Shown piece after piece: positions 32,506 through 64,000 of a stretch of 64,000 nucleotides of DNA. The notes beneath the pieces were generated by a model. It was given only the letters and a program-made list of their open reading frames with translations. It was not told where the DNA came from and ran no database searches. This DNA comes from Syngnathus acus (Eukaryota; Chordata; Actinopteri; Syngnathiformes; Syngnathidae): assembly GCF_901709675.1 (NCBI RefSeq), contig NC_051089.1:15057976-15121975 (forward strand), given 5' to 3'. The translations under genes and the position numbers were made by a program. Numbering within the stretch: the first letter of the stretch is position 1; every line of letters begins with the position of its first letter.

Positions 32506-33751
32506 GTTTTTATATGCGTATACATGGATGAATTGTTTTCCAATTTGCGCCACCAGCGAACATATTTTACAAACCTGTGTCGGTGTATTTATGCTATATA
32601 TGCATACAGTATATATAGTAGTCTAGATAAAATGTATAATGCATTTTTGTCCTGAATTCAACCTCCTATTATTTTTCAGTTGAGGTGACTGAATATAATA
32701 TGTATCCATATTCTTCCACTTTGAGGGAATGTGGTGAAAGTTTGAGTCTCAGACGAGGCAGTCGAAGGAGTTTGCAGGTCAGCTGGATCTAAAAGCCAAG
32801 CAGCACACTTTAACCTTTATTCTTCCTCTGTTGCGCCTTTTCTTCCGGTGAGACCTTGTAGCTTGAGTTGTTCTCACTCCTTCCAGCCTGAGGGAGATCT
32901 ATGCATGTCGTTCTACTCAGGTCCAGTGGCCTCCTTCGTTGCTTCCTCACATTTGTTTCCAGTCATCTCTTTTTGCACTCTTGCATTCAAACACAATAAG
33001 CAGTGATGCCTTATCTGGAGCTCATTCACCTCTTTTCATGAAGGAAACAATAATTTATGATGAGTAACTGTCTCGTGTTGTTTGGTTTGCCGTTCTTGTT
33101 AATCAGTGTATAAGCAAACTCGGATTCAGCACACAGTAATGGTTGTGATTGGATAACAAATGTATGTTGGTTTTATCTCCTATGCATTACTTACAACAAC
33201 AAACACAAGAAGATGAAGAGTGACTGTAAATAATGCTAGCATATTGCCTTGGTTCTTTTGTTTGTAAATGAACTTTTTTTATTCTTTCTTTTTGTATAAA
33301 ATGTAGCGAAAACATTTTAAAAAGTGGAAGAGTAACAAGGAAATATGATCATCTTTGTATTCTGGATTATACCCTCGAGCCTTGAAATGTTGAACCCGAC
33401 AGTATACTACATGACATCTTTTCTACCAACATATTCTCGTTCAATTACCATCAGAAATTGTCTTTTTATGGCTACTTAAGGATCAGGAAAGTGTTTGGGC
33501 TGAATTTTTTTTTTTTCTTCTCAAAACAAAAGTTGTACTCCCAAAATGTTCCTTTCACTACTGGATGCTGTATTGTGTGCCCTTAAATGTATTTTTGTAC
33601 TAATAGACAATTACTGATATATGGCACACCAGTACCATCTTATTTTTAGACTTAACACAGCTTTAATCGGATAATAGCTCTTCACGTGTGGCTGATTTCA
33701 TTATTATTATTTTCCTCCTCTGCAACACAATTTTAAGTATACCACTGTATT

Positions 33752-33761
33752 AATAAATAAA
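33752..33761 (+). terminator. tjp1: tjp1 distal polyadenylation signal (two overlapping AATAAA)
   Basis: Two overlapping AATAAA hexamers about 1.5 kb after the stop codon, followed by the G/T-rich stretch gtttgacaaaggtgtccctg. This is the classical arrangement of a vertebrate cleavage/polyadenylation site. Confidence 0.65.
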
Positions 33762-34966
33762 ATCATTTTAAAGTAACGTTTGACAAAGGTGTCCCTGTCG
33801 TTTCTTACAAAGTGAAACATTTTATTGATCTAAAATAAGATGTCACTTCCAGCATTAAGCAGCTATATTTAGCTCCAGTTAACTTGCCATTTTTTAAAAG
33901 ATTCGTCTTGATTTGCTTGCACAATATTTGCAATGCTCATCAATGTCATTTTTTGTTGCAGTGTGACTGTATGACTTGCACCAATTGTTTACGTGCTCCT
34001 GCCTCCCATTGGTGCCTCAACACGCAATTCACAATTGTGGCCACGAGACGGCGTCGGTGATCTCTGAACTTCGTTCATTCACCATCCAAACCGCTTCTCA
34101 TTGTGAATTGAAATGTAAGAATCCTGCATTACGACAAATCCATTTCTATAGCGATCTTTTGTCTCGGACCAGAGCATTAAAATGCAATGGTGATCTTTTC
34201 CTGCCCACCTTCATAGTTACCATTGACCGACAGTGACCTTCATTGAATCTTACCTGCAGATTGTATTGAGCTCACTATTACAGCCACCAGATAATATCAA
34301 AATCCAGCCTGCAACAAAGTTGTGAAATATTTCCCAAAGATATTTCCTACTTTTTATTTTGACCTAGATATGCGCTTACATATGACCTAGACCAGCAAAC
34401 TGGACCACACATTCTCTATTGCAAGTTGCTTTCACATATTAAGTATTATGTATTTTCTAATCATGAAGATTGCACATTTTGGGAATTATAAGAATCATGC
34501 CTTGCTGATGGTTGGACACAAATTTCTAGTTGTGTCAGAAATCTGGATGGGAAAATAACCTCATCTCAAAAGCGTGCACGTAAAAATTTAAGCGCAAACG
34601 GCAGTGCATGGCCCTTTCTGCTCTTTTAAGAATAAATGAATGACGCCCTCTGCTGAACATAACAAAGAATTTCGTTTAAATGTAATAGAGTAGAAGTAGA
34701 AGCGCCTTCTGATGGCGATGAAAAGCCTGCACAGCGCTGGTAGTAATAATAATGTCCAGCAATGACTTCTTTATTGCGTGAGTTTTGAGTGCCAGACCAT
34801 GCCCAAGAAATACAAACTCTACAAAGCAGTGACCCTATATTTATTTTGCATTTTAAATCTTTGTACACAATCCCAGTATGTGTATATGAGGTGTAGGTAT
34901 TATTTTTCCCACTTGGGGTCACCACGCTCACACTCTACATTACTGCATTCATGACACGCACCACCA

Positions 34967-35057
34967 GCATTTTTAAGGGTGTACATATACATACATACAC
35001 CCTTGAAAATGCTGCATTTTTAAGGGTGTACATATACATACATACACCCTTGAAAAT
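34967..35057. repeat. tandem duplication of a 46-bp hairpin unit
   Basis: Two almost identical units in direct tandem. Each contains the inverted pair ttttaagggtgta / tacacccttgaaaa around an (ATAC)n loop, so each can fold as a hairpin. Confidence 0.85.
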
Positions 35058-35068
35058 ATTGGATTAAA

Positions 35069-35155
35069 AACAACCCATCCAGTTTTGTTTTGCACAAAAC
35101 AACCCAACAAATTGGGTTGTTTTATTGCAAAAATTGGATCGGTCCAATTTTAACC
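35069..35155. repeat. AACCCAA / TTGGGTT inverted repeat
   Basis: Alternating aacccaac, ttgggttg and lattice-like copies of aattggat/atccaattt. This low-complexity inverted pattern recurs in teleost intergenic DNA. Confidence 0.6.
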
Positions 35156-35212
35156 CCGAAAATCATTTTTTTAAATCACGTGTGTGTGTGTTAGATTAGA
35201 TTAGATAAAATA

Positions 35213-35363
<151 letters not shown>

Positions 35364-35862
35364 TTGCACAATATAGCCTGTAGATTTGTTTCCATCACAG
35401 CAGGATTCAAGCGGCCCATATTCTTCTCTTTGTTTCCAAAAATGCTCCCTAACTTCATCCCCCGGGAATAAAAGCTCTCATGCTGCACCAGCAGCACCTC
35501 TTCGCACACACATGACTTCCGAACGCCCCTTTCTTCCCTCCTCCGTCACCACAGTAGTAAGTCAGCCTTGCTCCCACTGCTGCATGCGCACAGACGCACT
35601 GTGGCACATTTCCAACAACTGCGCACCAAAGGCTCAATTGCGGATATTCTACGACAGTATTCGAGACGCTGGATACGCTGGATGGTGTCCAAGCTGCACC
35701 GTGTTTTGAATCCACGCATCTATTATCTTCAGCATGGCAACGTGACAATGGTGCAAGGTTGGTTCTGCGGTGCGCCTTCGGTGACTTTTCTAACGAGGAA
35801 TGGCTTGTTCGTCAGAGCTAAGAAGGAATTTGATGGAACCCTCATTTGGATTTCGAATGTAA

Positions 35863-61205
<25,343 letters not shown>

Positions 61206-62519
61206 GTGAGTATTATCCGAACGCCTCCATGCTGCACTGAAAATCTCACAGACTGATTCACAAGAGAGAGCTTTTTATTGTGATGCTTCACTTGTGGTCA
61301 AGATTAAGTCACCAAAATAAGGGAGGCCGTCAGGTCAAACTAGTGTAGGAGGTCAAGTCAATATCCAAAGCTAATTCCTATAAGGAAGTCACTTCAATAG
61401 ATCATTGGTAAGCCCGTTGACACCCTTTGATTAAAAATATTTTTGTGTCTAAATACCTCCACATTCCCTTCCCCTGTGTGAGATCAGTTGCCTTTAGTAG
61501 ATGTATATTTGAGCATTCTGTCAATCTTTTCATAGTGCCGTAATTTTCACGAAAAAGTCTCTCCTCCAACTCTATTTCATGCTCTTGTATTGCCATAAAT
61601 AATCTCATCTGATTTCTGCAGCTTTAGCACATTGTCTTGAGCCTCCTCATCTCTGTATCTCTTGCTTTTGCACTTTTCCTTTCTTTCACTCTCTCCCCCT
61701 TGCTCTCTCTGCAGATTGCCAGTCTCGCTGCCTTTAGTTTTATCACCCAGCTAAGCAGATCCTCTCCACTCACATTTCTGTCTCCCTCCCCCTCAGCTTT
61801 CCTCCTTCGCCTTTGTGTAATATTAGACTGGAGAAGAGATTTGATTCATAGCAGCTCCTCACATCAAAGACAATATCCCACCATTTTGATAGTAGAGTAG
61901 AAAAATTCTGTTCACATAATTCATTGCAGCACAGTTAAATCCTCTTTCTTTTCTATCCTTATAAAGCATGACCAATTTCCCAGAATAGTCTGTGTCATTG
62001 TTGGCGGCAGTGTCACCCCTGTCCTCTTCCTTTGGTTTCTATGGTAATTTGTCATGTACATTTTGGTGAAGGTTGCTCAATGATAATCTTCTGTTCTGAC
62101 AGGCAGGCTTTGTCTGCCAGGTATACCTTTTTAAGGCCTTTCACCAATTCTGTACATGTGTGGTAAAACATGGATATTGGCGTTATAAAAGAGCAACAGC
62201 AATGTGTCTTGTGTGAGGGAGGGCACACGCCAATAACTGTGTCCATTAATGTGAGCCTTGTTGCTTGAGGCATGAAGAGCGCAATGACTCCCACCCAGGA
62301 AATTATGAAATCATTGGGTTGAAAAAGAAAATCAATGTAACACACAGACCAGAGAACAAAAATGGAAAAACCACTAATGTAATCATTATTAGGTTTTTGT
62401 TCTTTACACTCCTCACATGTCGGGGAGGCCAGGCTGCCCTGACCACACATCTCTCACATTGCATTGTGGCCAACGGTAGATTCTGGCTCGGCTATTCCTT
62501 CCCCTTATTTTTTATACTG

Positions 62520-62605
62520 CTTCTTCTGTACCTGGTGATTGGGATTTGGAGCCTATCCCAGCTGATTTTGGCTGAAAGGCAGACTACACCCTGGAATAGT
62601 CACCA
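62520..62605. repeat. CCTATCCCAGC-type interspersed repeat fragment
   Basis: ggagcctatcccagctgatt then ggctgaaaggcagactacac and cctggaatagtcacc match the usual body of the teleost repeat seen in part at 42996. Confidence 0.7.
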
Positions 62606-63176
62606 CTAGTTGATTCACATCATCAATGCATTCTTTTTTCACTCAAATATTCCATATTGTGTTCAGTCTTGTGTCTTTAACATGTGGCTGCTCAATGACT
62701 TTCATATAGACAGATTGTCTTCACTAATAGAGTTTCTCACAGTTGTCATTCGTGAATTTAGAACGAGAAGTAAATTTTTGTGACCTGTTCATACTGATGC
62801 TAACATTATGATTTTCATTACCTTTAATCCAACCACATCTTTGAACAAGATAAGATGTAAAGAAAATGGATGGCTGAAGTAAACTGAGTGTTGCTTGGAA
62901 ACAAAAGTGGCAAGACTGCAGTAGTGTGTAGTACTGTGTAGTTTAGTGTCGTGTCGTGTGAAGTGTGAAGTGTAGTCTGCAGTGATATAGCTTAAAAGAC
63001 ACAAATATTTATAAATAATAATAAAAAAATTACAATACTCAGCATGGTTGAGGTGATGGGAGAATATTTATTTTACTATTTAATAATAGAATCTAATGTT
63101 TGTGTTTGACGATCATTGTAATGGAGTAGAGACACATCCGGTTGTCGGTAAGCTTAGATGGCTATACCACCCATCC

Positions 63177-63196
63177 ACACACGCACGCACACACAT

Positions 63197-63262
<66 letters not shown>
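63177..63262. repeat. (AC)n microsatellite, about 35 units
   Basis: Imperfect ACGC/ACAT units then more than 60 bp of pure AC. Confidence 0.97.
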
Positions 63263-63263
<1 letters not shown>

Positions 63264-64000
63264 GGTCCTGTCCACACGCATCAGCTGTGTTGGCCAGTGA
63301 CAGCCATCACTCACTGTTAGTTGAACAGTGAATAAAAAAGGTGTTTTTTGTTTAGTCAGGCAAAGTACAGTCTCCTATGGTATTCACAGGCTAACGCTCA
63401 CGTATGTTTAGTGACCTTTTTACGAATGTCAAATTGGATCATTTAATCCACACCAGCATTACGTAGAGGGAGGGTAAAGCGAGCCCAATGTTGGCAGTTG
63501 ATGGAACTGTATTAAAAAATAATGTCCGTGCGACAATTCACCCCTGAAAAAAAACTCTGAAGAGATTTAACTGTATTTTGGAAGAGAAGTGTGGTAAACC
63601 TACTAACACATCACACACATTTGACACACCACTGAAGGAAGAGATCACAATTTCCCCATTGCAAATCACTGTCGAAACTATTGCTTAAAATGTACAAAAA
63701 CAGCTGTCAATTGGCACCAAGATTTAAATAGAGCTGAATTGTTCCTACGTTGTTAGATAATCAGTTGAAATTGGTACGGGTTGATTTGACTTACATTTCC
63801 CCTGAAGTCCACGTATGGGGAACCATCTCTGCCGCCTATCCAAAAAGGTGTTTTAAATGGCCACACTTAGCTGAAGGGTCCTCGCTGGAAACGCGGTGCT
63901 GCTAATCTTTCTAACAAGCCGACCTCTGGGCATTGTGACACGGTCTAGGTTGAGCCTCCTGGCTCAGCCATGAGCCGGCTGGCGCTTTTGTGTTTGTAAA

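Larger units (their letters stand above)
32237..33780 (+). other. tjp1: tjp1 3' untranslated region
   Basis: Non-coding stretch after the stop codon, AT-rich. It begins with a run of 17 G. A possible proximal polyadenylation signal AATAAA is at 32500-32505. The stronger distal pair of overlapping AATAAA hexamers is at 33752-33761, followed by G/T-rich sequence, so I place the main 3' end near 33775-33785. A Pumilio-type TGTAAATA occurs at 33225-33232. Ends are inferred from signals only. Confidence 0.65.
61206..64000 (+). other. entrep2: start of entrep2 intron 2
   Basis: Begins with the donor after exon 2. Contains a CCTATCCCAGC-type repeat fragment (62520-62605), a degenerate GTGTAGT minisatellite (about 62920-62985) and an AC microsatellite (63177-63262). 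I recognise no further entrep2 exon before the window ends. Confidence 0.7.

Overview
The window is vertebrate nuclear DNA, almost certainly from a ray-finned (teleost) fish. Coding sequence is split into short exons with GT-AG introns, some only 70-100 bp long. It is embedded in AT-rich DNA full of dinucleotide and tetranucleotide microsatellites, hAT-type non-autonomous DNA transposons and palindromic miniature elements typical of teleost genomes. No bacterial-type operons, CRISPR arrays or phage genes are present, and I recognised no tRNA or rRNA genes. Most short open frames are chance frames or exon read-throughs.

Two genes are present, both on the plus strand. The first is tjp1, encoding the tight-junction scaffold ZO-1. 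I could build it exon by exon from 7577 to the stop codon at 32236: 29 coding exons, 5,064 nt including the stop, 1,687 residues, with exon phases agreeing at every junction. It encodes PDZ1, PDZ2, PDZ3, SH3, an inactive guanylate-kinase-like (GUK) domain, an acidic segment, an 80-residue alpha-domain exon, a proline/tyrosine-rich actin-binding-region exon and a C-terminal ZU5 domain ending in LIDHF. I cannot tell whether it is the tjp1a or tjp1b paralogue.

About 3.8 kb past the tjp1 stop codon begins the second gene, entrep2 (FAM189A1), a four-transmembrane CD20-like/ENTREP family protein. Only coding exon 1 (36082-36321) and exon 2 (61149-61205) are inside the window. They are separated by a 24.8 kb intron, and the gene continues beyond 64000. 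As I recall, human TJP1 and FAM189A1 are also neighbours in the same order and orientation (15q13), so this is conserved synteny.

Regional layout: 1-7567 is upstream or intronic DNA before the first visible coding exon. 7568-32236 is the tjp1 coding part. 32237 to about 33780 is its 3' UTR. 33780 to about 35900 is a repeat-bearing intergenic stretch with a long AGAT array. 35900-36081 is the probable entrep2 promoter/5' UTR. 36322-61148 is the giant entrep2 intron 1, which holds a set of transposons, two diverged copies of a non-coding block, several RFX X-box-like motifs and patches that resemble conserved regulatory DNA. 61206-64000 is the start of entrep2 intron 2.

No wholly new biological system was found. 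The most interesting signals concern tjp1 isoforms: a 27-nt microexon inside the GUK domain, two short stop-free introns of length divisible by three, an in-frame alternative donor adding 20 residues to ZU5, and the 240-nt alpha exon with a weak donor. In the entrep2 intron, the unexplained pair of similar non-coding blocks stands out.
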